Part shown: positions 38,315-47,368 of the stretch, one piece after another
Position numbering within the stretch: the first letter of the stretch is position 1
Layout: each line of letters begins with the position of its first letter
From: Planctomycetota bacterium
GTDB taxonomy: Bacteria; Planctomycetota; PUPC01; JACPCR01
NCBI GenBank assembly: GCA_016179685.1
Contig: JACPCR010000070.1
Location: 1 to 64,000, forward strand
Reading direction: 5' to 3'
Length of the DNA: 64,000 nucleotides
Notes under the pieces: model-generated
The model's input: the letters and a program-made list of their open reading frames with translations, nothing else
What the model was told of the DNA's origin: nothing
Databases searched by the model: none
Made by a program: the position numbers and the translations under genes

Positions 38315-39409
38315 TTACGAGGCGGCCTTCCCTGCCGGCCCAGAAAGATTCCGAAAAGACTCTCGGAGAATTCCGGCCGCTGCCACCTCGTTCTTGAGCT
38401 TCGCATATGCTTCGTCCAGCGGCACTTCCGATAGCATGCCCGGAGCGAAACCACAGTCCGGGTTCAACCACAGGCGCTCCGGCGAAACCTGCTCCGCGGC
38501 TTTCCGCACACGCGCAGCAATCACCTCGGCGGACTCGATCTCGGGAAAACGGCAGTCCACGCACCCGAGTCCGATCTGAAGGTGCTCCGGAAGCTGGCGG
38601 AGCACGGCAACGTCTCCGGCCACTGGAATGGCAAATTCGAGCAGGAGCATCTGGACCCGGAGCTGGCGAATGTAGGGCAAGATGGGCTCGTACCCCCCTT
38701 CCGCCCCCCACCCTTTCCGGCCCCAATTACGGCGGCACAAGTGTACTGCCAGCGTCACTCCTTGCACACCCTCAACAATGGCATTGATCAAATCCACCGC
38801 CCGCTGCATCTCTGCTTCCGGATCGTTGAACTGCGCCCTCACCTTCTCGTCCACGAATACGCACAGGTGCGGCTCGTCCAGTTGCACGATGTCGACACCC
38901 GATTCCCGGACCGCCAGAAGCTCCTGGCGAATCACCGGCATCAGCGCCCACATCAGGTCCTCGCGTGTCGCATAGACCCCGGATGAGGCCTTCGGCTCCC
39001 ACATCCGCGTTCCCATGAGGTAGGGAGACGGCAAACAGACCTTCGTCCCACGACCCGTGTGCTCCTTCAGAAACGCGGCCTCCCCGGCCACCACCCCCTC
39101 CCGCTTCCGATTCAACTTTCGGACCACGCACTTATGATAATGAAACTGATCCCGCGAAACATACTCGAACCCATCCATGACCTCGGTCACCACGTCGACG
39201 TACGATGTGCGACGCCACTCCCCGTCGGAAATGACGTCCAGGCCCGCGTGCTCCTGGAGGGCGATGACGTACTCGACCGCGGCGTCCGACCGTTTTCGAA
39301 ACTCCTCGGGCGCGATCCTGCCATCGTCGTGAAGCGAGAGCAACTCCTTCACGAAGGGCGGCCGCGGCATCGAGCCGATCACCGTCGTCGGAAACAGCTT
39401 TGCGCCCAT
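38315..39409 (-). CDS. MetE C-terminal-like zinc methyltransferase
   Basis: 364 residues, the catalytic barrel of cobalamin-independent methionine synthase without the N-terminal barrel. The expected zinc ligands are all visible: His223 and Cys225 (AVHLCRRNWG), Glu258 (LLLEFA) and Cys319 (NPDCGFAPG). Relatives include archaeal MetE, epoxyalkane:CoM transferase and many uncharacterised thiol methyltransferases. It lies 28 bp upstream of the 2-hydroxyacid dehydrogenase gene on the same strand. The natural methyl donor is unknown. Confidence 0.88.
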   Translation of the reverse strand: MGAKLFPTTVIGSMPRPPFVKELLSLHDDGRIAPEEFRKRSDAAVEYVIALQEHAGLDVISDGEWRRTSYVDVVTEVMDGFEYVSRDQFHYHKCVVRKLNRKREGVVAGEAAFLKEHTGRGTKVCLPSPYLMGTRMWEPKASSGVYATREDLMWALMPVIRQELLAVRESGVDIVQLDEPHLCVFVDEKVRAQFNDPEAEMQRAVDLINAIVEGVQGVTLAVHLCRRNWGRKGWGAEGGYEPILPYIRQLRVQMLLLEFAIPVAGDVAVLRQLPEHLQIGLGCVDCRFPEIESAEVIAARVRKAAEQVSPERLWLNPDCGFAPGMLSEVPLDEAYAKLKNEVAAAGILRESFRNLSGPAGKAAS

Positions 39410-39493
39410 AGCCTCTCACCTCGCTCCTCTCCGGTCAGGGACCCTGCCGGACCGTCGGCTCGGGCCCGCCCCACGCGGTCATGCATTTCGTGC

Positions 39494-39543
39494 CTCGTAT
39501 CCTGGTTCAGAAGTGCGCCCGCACTGCTGAACCAGGATACGAG
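39494..39543. repeat. Family D hairpin D6
   Basis: 23-base arms (39494-39516, 39521-39543) with one mismatch around GCCC. The stem (TATCCTGGTTCAG) resembles that of D4 and D7 (TATCCCTGTTCAT), with changes matched on both arms. Of the 331-bp gap 39410-39740, the remainder besides the family G copy shows nothing else. Confidence 0.85.
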
Positions 39544-39691
39544 CTTCCGTATCCAGCGGAAAAGATGCAGATACGCATTTCCGCTGTTGAAGTCTAGGCG
39601 AATTTCTTTGAAATGCCAGCGGACGGCGCCGCCTCCGGCAGGCTCGGAGGGCGCAGCACCCATGCTTCCACCATCAACGATGCCCGCCGCG

Positions 39692-39743
39692 TGGCGGCAC
39701 TTGCCGTGTCGCTCACTCGTCGGCCTGGGACAACGCTTCGCTA
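39692..39743 (-). repeat. Family G repeat, short copy forming a stop codon
   Basis: On the minus strand it starts TAGCGAAGCGTTGTCCC and continues with GAGCGACACGGCAAG, aligning with the longer copy at 53169-53246 with an internal gap. Its TAG is the stop codon of the Gfo/Idh gene. Confidence 0.7.
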
Positions 39744-40796
39744 ATTCCCATCGAGCCGCACCTCCCGGCCCGTCCGTGCCGATTCATAAAGCGCATCAAG
39801 AATCTTCATGACGTAGACCCCATGCCGGGCCGTTGCCATCGGCTGGCGGCCTTTCTGGATGCAGTGGATGAAGTGCGATTGCGCATTCTCCTTCGGGGCC
39901 GGAAAGCTCTTCACCTGCTCCACGAGGTGACGCCCACCCTCTGACCGGAACAGCTTCACACCCCAGTCGTATCCTTCACCCATGTTGGAATGCTCCACGC
40001 CGCCGCGGTCCCCGTAGAGGACCGTGACCATCTCCTCCCGGCGCTCGCAAAAGGAAGCCCAGCTCGCCTCCACCTGCATCGAAAGCCCGTTCGCGAACCG
40101 CACGAACCCGCAGGCCAGGTCTTCCACGTCGTACCGATCCCCCGCCTGCCCCGGCAGCTTCGGGCCGAATCGTGCGTAGGTCATCCCCGTGACCGCCACG
40201 GGCCGGGGATGCCCCAGCACCCAGAGCGCCAGGTCGATCCGGTGCACTCCCAGATCGATCAGGGGACCCCCGCCGGATTTCGCTCGGGTGGTGAACCAGC
40301 CGCCCGCCCCGGGAATGCCCGCACGCCGAAGCCATCCCGTCTTGGCGTAATAGACCTCGCCAAGCCGTCCGCTCTCCGCGACCTTCTTCAGGTACTGGGA
40401 AGCCGGGGCAAACCGCGTGTTGAAGTGCATCATGAAAAGCCGCCCCGACTTCCGAGCGGCACGCTCCATCTCCTCGGCCTCGCGGGCATTCATCGCCATC
40501 GGCTTCTCGCACATCGTGTGCTTGCCCGCCTCGAGCATCTGGATGCTGACCGGCGCATGCAAAAAATTGGGAAGCGCCACGGATACCGCCTCGACCCGCC
40601 GATCCTCCGCCAGATCGTCGATCCGCGTGTAGACCCGCTTCACCCCGAACTGCTTCGCCGCGGCCCGAAGCCGGTCCTCGTCCGCATCGCAAAGTGCGAC
40701 CAGCTCGGCCTCGGGACACGCCGCATAGTTCGTCGCATGATAACGCCCCATGCCGAGACCGATGACCGCAGCCCGAATCCGCCTGCTTTTCGCCAT
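39741..40796 (-). CDS. Gfo/Idh/MocA-family oxidoreductase
   Basis: 351 residues. N-terminal Rossmann fold with AVIGLGMGRYHATNYA; the family EKP motif is in TMCEKPMAMNAREAE; the substrate domain begins near residue 130 (GGWFTTRAKSGGGPLIDLGVHRIDL in part, written here as GGPLIDLGVHRIDL). These NAD(P)-dependent enzymes act on sugars, inositols or sugar acids. It lies 47 bp after pdxA on the same strand. The stop codon is part of a family G repeat. Confidence 0.92.
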   Translation of the reverse strand: MAKSRRIRAAVIGLGMGRYHATNYAACPEAELVALCDADEDRLRAAAKQFGVKRVYTRIDDLAEDRRVEAVSVALPNFLHAPVSIQMLEAGKHTMCEKPMAMNAREAEEMERAARKSGRLFMMHFNTRFAPASQYLKKVAESGRLGEVYYAKTGWLRRAGIPGAGGWFTTRAKSGGGPLIDLGVHRIDLALWVLGHPRPVAVTGMTYARFGPKLPGQAGDRYDVEDLACGFVRFANGLSMQVEASWASFCERREEMVTVLYGDRGGVEHSNMGEGYDWGVKLFRSEGGRHLVEQVKSFPAPKENAQSHFIHCIQKGRQPMATARHGVYVMKILDALYESARTGREVRLDGN

Positions 40797-40843
40797 CGAA
40801 GGCTTCCTCCTCTTTCAGGGGCGTCCACGGCTTCCCGCCGCCT

Positions 40844-41857
40844 TCAGGCCTTCGGGCCGCCCGGCGGCTCGGCCGACGCCATCGCCATCTGCACCGCCAG
40901 CCGGATCGCCTCGACCATCGAGGCGTGGGAAGCCTGGTTCTTCCCGACAATGTCAAATGCCGTCCCGTGGTCCACCGAGGTCCGGATAATCGGCAAACCC
41001 AGCGTGACATTGACCCCGGTCTCGAAGGCCAGAAGCTTCAGGGGAATCAGCCCCTGATCGTGATACAGGGCGACCACGGCGTCAAACCGACCCTTGGCCG
41101 CCTGGTAGAAGGCCGTGTCCGGCGGAAGGGGCCCCTGGCAATCCGTCCCCTTCTTCCGGGCCATTTCTATCGCCGGCCGGACCACGCGTTCCTCCTCGTC
41201 GCCGAATCGGCCGCCGTCGCTCGCATGCGGATTCAGCCCGCAGACGCCGATGCGGGGTGACGGGCAGGAAAAGTAGCGCCGGAGGCTCTCGTCGGTGATG
41301 CGGACCGTTTGGAGGATCGCCTCCTCCGTCAGCAGGCTGAAGACCCGCTTCAAAGGGACGTGGATCGTGACCAAGGCGACGCGGAGCGGGCCACCCACGA
41401 GCATCATCACGTACCGCCGGGTGTTGGTCTGCTGGGCGAGAATCTCCGTGTGGCCCGGAAAGTGATAACCCGCCCGGAGAATCGCCTCCTTGTGAATCGG
41501 CGCCGTCACGATGGCATCCACCGCGCCCGATTGCGCCAGCTCGATCGCTCGCAGCACGTATCCGACCGACAGCCGGCCCGCTTCCGCCGACACCTGCCCC
41601 TGGGGCACCCCGCCCCGGGGGCGGTCGCCCACTTCCAGCACGGCCGCCCCGCCGGCTAGATCATCGGCCGATCCCACCGCCTGCGGCACCTCGGCCCCAC
41701 CCTGTTCCCGGGCCGCCTGCTCCAGAAATTCACGGTGTCCCAAAACAACATAATCGGCCAGGGCGCGTACACCTTCCTCCTGGAGCGTCTTCAGAATGAC
41801 CTCGGGCCCGATACCCGCCGGGTCCCCCATCGTCAGCGCAATCCGTAATCTCGACAT
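40844..41857 (-). CDS. pdxA: PdxA-family 4-phosphohydroxy-L-threonine dehydrogenase
   Basis: 337 residues from the ATG at 41857 (MSRLRIALTMGDPAGIG), the normal length; the longer frame has no family match. Metal-binding and active-site segments are TAPIHKEAI, GHTEILA, GLNPHASDGG, ALYHDQGLIPLK and TSVDHGTAFDI. PdxA acts in pyridoxal phosphate synthesis, but PdxA2 relatives work in tetronate catabolism. The neighbours (2-hydroxyacid dehydrogenase, Gfo/Idh) leave the catabolic reading open, and no pdxJ is nearby. Confidence 0.9.
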   Translation of the reverse strand: MSRLRIALTMGDPAGIGPEVILKTLQEEGVRALADYVVLGHREFLEQAAREQGGAEVPQAVGSADDLAGGAAVLEVGDRPRGGVPQGQVSAEAGRLSVGYVLRAIELAQSGAVDAIVTAPIHKEAILRAGYHFPGHTEILAQQTNTRRYVMMLVGGPLRVALVTIHVPLKRVFSLLTEEAILQTVRITDESLRRYFSCPSPRIGVCGLNPHASDGGRFGDEEERVVRPAIEMARKKGTDCQGPLPPDTAFYQAAKGRFDAVVALYHDQGLIPLKLLAFETGVNVTLGLPIIRTSVDHGTAFDIVGKNQASHASMVEAIRLAVQMAMASAEPPGGPKA

Positions 41858-41882
41858 GAGAGTCCACTCTCTCACTTCCGCG

Positions 41883-43775
41883 TCATGAGGACGACGAGCT
41901 CGCCACCCCATGTCGAAACAGGCATTCGAGAAGGTCCATGAGGGCAAAACTCAAAAAAGGCAGGATATGCAGGATGAGCCGGAAATCCAGTGAAATCCTC
42001 TGAAAAAAAGCCACCGGCGCGACCAGCAAGAAAACCCACAGCAGAAGCAGCCAGTGCCGGGACACGGCCCACCGGGCCAGTCCCAGCAGAGTCAAGGCCA
42101 TGAACCAGCCGATGCCGTGGAAAAGATAACGCCATCCGTAGTCATCCATGAAAATCTCCTGCAGCCCCGTCACCACGTACTCCAGGGTCTGATAAGGGGT
42201 GTGCCATTCCCCGAGGAAATACCGGAAGGAATCGGTATCCGGCCCGCGGTAGGGGTCCGCCCCCTTCGGGATCAAGGGATGGTCCGCAAACTCGATGTTC
42301 CGGTAATACTTGAGGTGAATGTTCACCGCTACCATCGCGTCACCGTATCGCTGATGCCAGTAGACGAAGCTCGGAGTCAGCGCCAGGATCGGCACGACCA
42401 AAACCAGGACGAGATGCCGCTTGGGCCATCCATCCCGGAGGAACAGGATCACCACGAGCAGCGCCAGCGAGCTGTACGTGTTCACGCGCGTCAGGCACGC
42501 CAACGCGCCCGCAACGGCCAGAGCGGCCGCACGCCGGCCCGTCGGCCATTCCCGCTTGCCGAACCCGAACCAGGTGAAACACAGGAGCAGCAGCGTGTAC
42601 AGCTCCAGACGGTAGCCCCGAACATTGACGAAAATGAAGTTCCTGTGCAAGGCCAGAAAAAGCGCCGTGAGCAGGCCGACCGGAGTCGAGAAGAGGTCGC
42701 GGCCAGCGCGCCAGGCGACCAGCACGACTCCCAAGGAGAGCAGGACGGTCGTCAGCCGGATGCTGAACGGGCCGGGGCCGAACAGCCACGTCCCGGCCTT
42801 CACACAGAAAAGGAAAAGCGGCTCCCGCACCTCCGTGTCGATGAAGGCGCTGGAGCGGAGCGCCAGGCGCAGGAAATTCTCGGGGTCCGGGTCCAGAGCC
42901 CTGGCCCTCAGAAGCTCGAGCTGCTCCCACCGCACGTCCAGAGCCACCAGCAGGATGGTCAGACCGGCCGGCGATTCCAGAGCCGATGCGCCCCCCTGCC
43001 GGAATCGCCGATAGGCGAGGAGGACGGCCAATACGAGGAATATCTCGCGTGCCAGGACGTCCATCGGCCGCTGCCCCACCGCATGCAGGATAACCCAGCC
43101 TCCGATGGTGAAGGGAAAGGTCACCGCGGCTTCGGACGCCGTGGCCAGGAAGCTGCAGGCCAATCCGTAGCCCATCGCAAAATCACCGGCGGTGTACGCC
43201 ACCCGCGCGGCCGGGAAAAGCCGGGCCTGCTCCAGCAAGACCACGTGCTCCAGCAACACCTCCGGCGACCCACTTCCACGCCGATCCTCCACCTCCACCC
43301 GGAGACCGAACCTCTCCGTGCCCTGCAACTCATCCGTCAAATCATAGGGGTCCGTCCCCGGCTTCGAAACAAATACCGGAATCGTCTCTTGTTCCGTTTC
43401 CAGAGTGATCTGAACAGCGACATCCTCCAGGCGCGACAGAGGAAGGTCGAGCAGAAACTGCTGCTGAGGATTCCGGCGGCAAGCCAGCCGGAGGGTCCCC
43501 TTGCCGCCGGGCGGCAGGGCCAGCCCGCGCTGCTGGGGCAACCAGCCCGCGGATTCCACGCTCCGGCTGGCCAGAGCCTGAGGGAAAAGAATGTCCTGCA
43601 CGTGGGCGGGGCTCGCCATCGAGGCCAGACTCGGCCAGTCTCGGCCATGGATCAGAGCCAGGCCCAGAACCGCACTCACGGCGAGGATCAGCCTCTGGTC
43701 GCGGGCCGGCAGCCTCTCAGTCCACGATGTCGAAAATGGCCTTCCCGCTCCGGGGCAGGATTCAGTCGACGGCAT
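41883..43775 (-). CDS. GT-C-like polytopic membrane protein (PMT/ArnT type)
   Basis: 630 residues from the ATG at 43775, which overlaps the upstream stop by 14 bp; GTG at 43679 is an alternative. One N-terminal TM (about 28-45) is followed by a beta-rich extracytoplasmic stretch to about 185, then many TM helices. The EVREPLFLFCVKAGTWLFG segment with its acidic residues and the following RLTTVLLSLGVVLV fit lipid-linked-sugar glycosyltransferases of the GT-C fold. The substrate is unknown. The inserted soluble region at the N-terminus is not usual for ArnT. Confidence 0.72.
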   Translation of the reverse strand: MPSTESCPGAGRPFSTSWTERLPARDQRLILAVSAVLGLALIHGRDWPSLASMASPAHVQDILFPQALASRSVESAGWLPQQRGLALPPGGKGTLRLACRRNPQQQFLLDLPLSRLEDVAVQITLETEQETIPVFVSKPGTDPYDLTDELQGTERFGLRVEVEDRRGSGSPEVLLEHVVLLEQARLFPAARVAYTAGDFAMGYGLACSFLATASEAAVTFPFTIGGWVILHAVGQRPMDVLAREIFLVLAVLLAYRRFRQGGASALESPAGLTILLVALDVRWEQLELLRARALDPDPENFLRLALRSSAFIDTEVREPLFLFCVKAGTWLFGPGPFSIRLTTVLLSLGVVLVAWRAGRDLFSTPVGLLTALFLALHRNFIFVNVRGYRLELYTLLLLCFTWFGFGKREWPTGRRAAALAVAGALACLTRVNTYSSLALLVVILFLRDGWPKRHLVLVLVVPILALTPSFVYWHQRYGDAMVAVNIHLKYYRNIEFADHPLIPKGADPYRGPDTDSFRYFLGEWHTPYQTLEYVVTGLQEIFMDDYGWRYLFHGIGWFMALTLLGLARWAVSRHWLLLLWVFLLVAPVAFFQRISLDFRLILHILPFLSFALMDLLECLFRHGVASSSSS

Positions 43776-44238
43776 ACGGATCGGCTCGGGCCACCAGGTG
43801 GAAAAGATCGCCCTCGCTGGCTTCAGCATCGGCACGCAGGCGTTCCAACAACTCCCGAACGTCCCCGCGGTCGATCCTGCCGCTCATCTCGAGGTATGCG
43901 CTCGCCAGATTCTTCACCTCCTCCAGGTCAAAGCTCATCCGTTCCCAGTGATTCCGGCCCCGCTGGGGACTGGATGGAAACGCTGGGGTAGACTCGCCCA
44001 TCTCACGGATTTTCGTCAGCAGAATCCCTGCATTCGTTTCGTGCCTTTGAGCCAAATCCTGCACCCGGGCCCGAAACTCCTGATAGACGGCCATCCGGGC
44101 ATGTTCCTGAAGCTGACACGCCAGGCCGTGCTCCAGCGCATAGCCGCGACGGAGCGCCTCCATCCCCAGATCAGTGCGGGCAACCCAGAACCGTCCCCAC
44201 CATCCGGACCCGTGACGTGATGTCGTCGCCCTTTCCAT
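43762..44238 (-). CDS. Unknown small helical protein
   Basis: 158 residues from the ATG at 44238, with a GGGGGAG site just upstream. It is mostly helical with no TM; residues 40-70 (HARMAVYQEFRARVQDL) could form a coiled coil. I do not recognise a family. It overlaps the start of the membrane glycosyltransferase-like gene, so the two are probably cotranscribed and coupled. Confidence 0.6.
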   Translation of the reverse strand: MERATTSRHGSGWWGRFWVARTDLGMEALRRGYALEHGLACQLQEHARMAVYQEFRARVQDLAQRHETNAGILLTKIREMGESTPAFPSSPQRGRNHWERMSFDLEEVKNLASAYLEMSGRIDRGDVRELLERLRADAEASEGDLFHLVARADPYAVD

Positions 44239-44318
44239 ATGCTCCCCCTTCCTCGCCGCGCCGGAAAATCCTCGCCGCCTCCCCCGTGCCCGGCACGGAC
44301 CAGCGTTGCCTCCCCACC

Positions 44319-44608
44319 TGAGCATCCCTGTTCATCAGTGCACCCGCACTTATGAACAGGGATGCTCACTTGAAACCCCTCAAGTAGGGAGCCCGCTTGG
44401 AGGCGAAATACAAAAGTCACTCCGTAACTTATCGAGAAATTACATCACTCCAGCTTAAACGCTTGTGAATCGGTGGCTTATGGAATATCGAGCTTTCTTA
44501 TTTCGCCTCCCGCAGGGGTCCCGTTTCCCAGCGGGCCCCCTGCGGGAGGGAGGAGTTTCTCATAGTAGACGAGTTTACAGGTGCGGGTGCACTTGCAAAC
44601 TCGTCTAC
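44319..44608. repeat. Composite element 2: hairpins D7 and D8 with a 196-bp core
   Basis: D7 has 23-base arms (44319-44341, 44346-44368, one mismatch, loop ACCC). D8 has 20-base arms (44565-44584, 44589-44608, two mismatches, loop GGGT). The core shares several blocks with composite 1 and adds a segment near 44424-44450 plus a GC-rich hairpin (13-bp arms, 44506-44518 and 44537-44549). It ends 48 bp before the next gene start. Positions 44239-44318 show nothing else. Confidence 0.85.
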
Positions 44609-44656
44609 AAGGTGAATTATAGTAGGCGGCCTGCTCCATTCCAGGGAGGAAACGGC

Positions 44657-45691
44657 GTGAAACCGCTTCGATTTGGATGCATCGGTTGCGGCAGCATGGG
44701 CAACCTCCATGTCCTCAATTCCATGCACGTCCCCGCCATGTCCATCGCCGCTTACGCCGATGTCCGGCTCGAAAGGGCACAGAAGTTCCTGGGGCTTTAC
44801 GGTGGAGAGTATGCGACGGATGACCCGGACAAGGTCATTCGGGATCCTAGCTTGGACGGCGTGCTGATCCAAACCGGCGAGCAGCACCATCCGCGCCTGG
44901 GCATCGCTGCGGCCCGCGCCGGCAAGCATATCTTCATGGAAAAGCCCATCGCCCCTACCGTGGATGAGGCGATCGCACTGGAGGTCGCGGTACGCCAATC
45001 CGGCGTCAAGTACCTCATCGGGCTCTGCAACCGCCTCGCCCCCGCCGTCCAGCGGGCCAAGGAACTGCTGCCCAATCCTTGGATGAGCGTTGGGCAGTGC
45101 ACCGACACGGTTTCAGGCCAGGCCTGCCACAACTTGGACCTCATCGTTCACAAGTTCCACGAGGCGCCCATCACGCGGATTTTCGCCTCCGGTGGCACCT
45201 ATTACGGACTCGATCCCCACCTCCCCGCGGACAGTTTTATCGCCACGCTCTGCTTTGCCGATGGGTCCCAGGCCTGTTACGTGCAGCACGGCAAGGCGTA
45301 CAACGCTCTCCTGAAGAAATATTCCTTGCAGCTCTTCGGCAAGGACCGATGCGTGTTCCTGGCCAATCGTTACAAGGAGTGCCACCTCAGCACTCAGCTT
45401 GCCGCACCGGATTTCTCCACAACCTTCAGCGGACCCGATTTCTCCCCTCCCAATCCCGAAGGCCACTTCCGCGATGTCCGGGGACCCCACGGATACATGG
45501 GCCACCATGCCGAACTGGTCGCCCTCTGCAGCGCGATCCGGGAAAACAGCGAGCCGCCCATGACCGTCGAACATGGCCGGCACGTGCTTCAAGTGGAAAA
45601 GGCCATCCTGGAGTCGGTCCAAACCGCCCAGGTCATCGATTACCCCAAGTTCCTCGCCCAGTGGAACTGCCGACAGCCCGCCGAGGCATGA
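44657..45691 (+). CDS. Gfo/Idh/MocA-family oxidoreductase
   Basis: 344 residues from the GTG at 44657, with GGGAGGAAAC immediately upstream; the open frame before it runs through a repeat. Rossmann motif GCIGCGSMGNLH and EKP motif FMEKPIAPTVDEA are present. It is only distantly like the enzyme at 39741-40796 and differs in the C-terminal domain (ASGGTYYGLDPHLPADSF). The substrate is unknown. Confidence 0.9.
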   Translation: MKPLRFGCIGCGSMGNLHVLNSMHVPAMSIAAYADVRLERAQKFLGLYGGEYATDDPDKVIRDPSLDGVLIQTGEQHHPRLGIAAARAGKHIFMEKPIAPTVDEAIALEVAVRQSGVKYLIGLCNRLAPAVQRAKELLPNPWMSVGQCTDTVSGQACHNLDLIVHKFHEAPITRIFASGGTYYGLDPHLPADSFIATLCFADGSQACYVQHGKAYNALLKKYSLQLFGKDRCVFLANRYKECHLSTQLAAPDFSTTFSGPDFSPPNPEGHFRDVRGPHGYMGHHAELVALCSAIRENSEPPMTVEHGRHVLQVEKAILESVQTAQVIDYPKFLAQWNCRQPAEA

Positions 45692-45824
45692 CGCGCTTGC
45701 CAGACACCGCCTCCACCCCTATCATACGTTCCCTCTTCAAATCCAGGAGGCTGAAGGAGACAACGTCTACCAATGTTTTCTCGGCTGGGCTTGGTCCTAC
45801 GGCCTCCTACGAAACAAAGTGTCA

Positions 45825-46025
45825 TCTCAATAAGTTCGGGGAAGACGATCAGGTCAAGTCCATGAGGTATGAATTCCGCAGCGGAACGCGTCAGCGTTCC
45901 GTCCGAGAGATGCGATTTGAGGGGCCAGACGAAGCGCTGACGCGCTTCGCTACAAAAATCCGCGGAGCGCTGAATCATCATCGGTTACGAAATCGGGCGG
46001 GGCCGTCTCCCCGAACTTATTGAGA
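45825..46025. repeat. Family C element, complete, with terminal inverted repeats
   Basis: 201 bp. The left end (45825-45847) and right end (46004-46025) are inverted copies of TCTCAATAAGTTCGGGGA plus a few bases, differing by one missing base. The inside has GAAGCGCTGACGCGCTTCG-type small palindromes. The remaining gap sequence (45692-45824, 46026-46174) shows nothing recognised. Confidence 0.8.
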
Positions 46026-46174
46026 AGTTGCGAAACAACCGGGGCGAGCTCGGGATACAGCCTTCCAGGCCTGTCCCATTGGGAGGGGTCCCTTCGGAAT
46101 ACAAGCCTTCGACCGGGCACGAAATTCCAATGGGTGACCATTGCGGCCCATCGCCGCGTTAAGGGGAGATACCG

Positions 46175-47368
46175 ATGAGCAATGCGTCCATCAAGGAACT
46201 GGCCAAGAAATATGTTCTGAATACGTACGGCGACCGTGACCTCGCCTTGGTCCGCGGCGAGGGCTGCTACATCTACGACGCGGATGGTAACCGATACCTG
46301 GACTTCCTGGGTGGCCTCGGCGTCAACTGTCTCGGCCATGGCCATCCCCGGATCGTCGAGGCCATCTGCAGGCAGGCCAGCACCCTCCTGCACTGCTCGA
46401 ATCTCTATTACATCGAGCCACAGGTCCGCACCGCCAGAATCCTCGTGGACAACACCTTCGCGGATAAGGCCTTCTTCTGTAACAGTGGGGCCGAGGCCAA
46501 CGAGGGAGTCATCAAGCTCATCCGCAAATACGCCAAGGAAAAGGTCGACCCGCGCCGAACCGATATCATCGTTTTTGAGAATTCATTCCATGGCCGCACC
46601 TTGGCCACCGTCACGGCCACGGGGCAGCCGAAGTACCATAAGGGATTCGAACCCCTCGTCCAGGGCTTCAAACATGTCCCTTTCAACGATCTCGCGGCCG
46701 TCGAAAAGGCCATCGACGACCGGACGGCAGGCATCCTCGTCGAAGCCGTACAGGGCGAAGGAGGCATCAACGTCGCCCAGGAGGGATTCCTGCCCGGACT
46801 CCGTAAACTCGCCGATCAGCACAGCCTGCTCCTGGCGCTGGATGAAGTCCATACCGGCTGCGGCCGGACCGGCTCGTTCATGGGCTACCAGACGTTCGGG
46901 GTCGAGCCGGACGCCATCTCCTTGGCCAAGTCTTTGGGTGGAGGGGTGCCCATTGGGGCGTTCCTGACCAAGGATTCCATCGGTGAAGTGCTGGGCCCCG
47001 GCACCCATGCCGCCACCTTCGGGGGCAATCCCTTTGTGACGGCAGTTTCCGAGGCCGTGCTAACCACCATCCTCGAGGAGGACCTCCCCGGAAACGCGAG
47101 GCGCATGGGCCAGTACTTCGCAGAAGAAATGCTCAAGCTCCGAGGAAGATTCGATTTTATCAAGGGCGTCCGGGGTAAGGGCCTGATCCTCGGTCTCGAG
47201 CTCGGAGTGGATAGCGATGCCATCGCCCATGCGGCCATCCGGCAAGGCCTTCTCACCTATTGCATCGCCAAACGGGTGTTGAGGTTTCATCCGCCCCTCA
47301 TCATCCAGAGATGCCATGTCGACGAGGCCGTCGCTATCTTGGCAAGAGTTTTGGGCCAGGCCGCTTGA
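46175..47368 (+). CDS. argD: Acetylornithine/succinyldiaminopimelate-type aminotransferase
   Basis: 397 residues, fold-type I PLP class III. GGLGVNCLGHGHP, FCNSGAEANEGVIKL, NSFHGRTLATVTATGQPKY, LVEAVQGEGGI, LALDEVHTGCGRTG and the PLP-lysine segment SLAKSLGGGVPIGAF are in order, with THAATFGGNPF near the end. The pattern fits ArgD (arginine synthesis), with 4-aminobutyrate or ornithine aminotransferase less likely. GGGGAGAT precedes the ATG. No other arg gene is adjacent. Confidence 0.88.
   Translation: MSNASIKELAKKYVLNTYGDRDLALVRGEGCYIYDADGNRYLDFLGGLGVNCLGHGHPRIVEAICRQASTLLHCSNLYYIEPQVRTARILVDNTFADKAFFCNSGAEANEGVIKLIRKYAKEKVDPRRTDIIVFENSFHGRTLATVTATGQPKYHKGFEPLVQGFKHVPFNDLAAVEKAIDDRTAGILVEAVQGEGGINVAQEGFLPGLRKLADQHSLLLALDEVHTGCGRTGSFMGYQTFGVEPDAISLAKSLGGGVPIGAFLTKDSIGEVLGPGTHAATFGGNPFVTAVSEAVLTTILEEDLPGNARRMGQYFAEEMLKLRGRFDFIKGVRGKGLILGLELGVDSDAIAHAAIRQGLLTYCIAKRVLRFHPPLIIQRCHVDEAVAILARVLGQAA

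Noticed and set aside
44465..44656. 64-residue N-terminal extension of the Gfo/Idh protein
   Set aside because: It translates composite repeat 2; the GTG at 44657 has a strong ribosome site and starts at the Rossmann strand.
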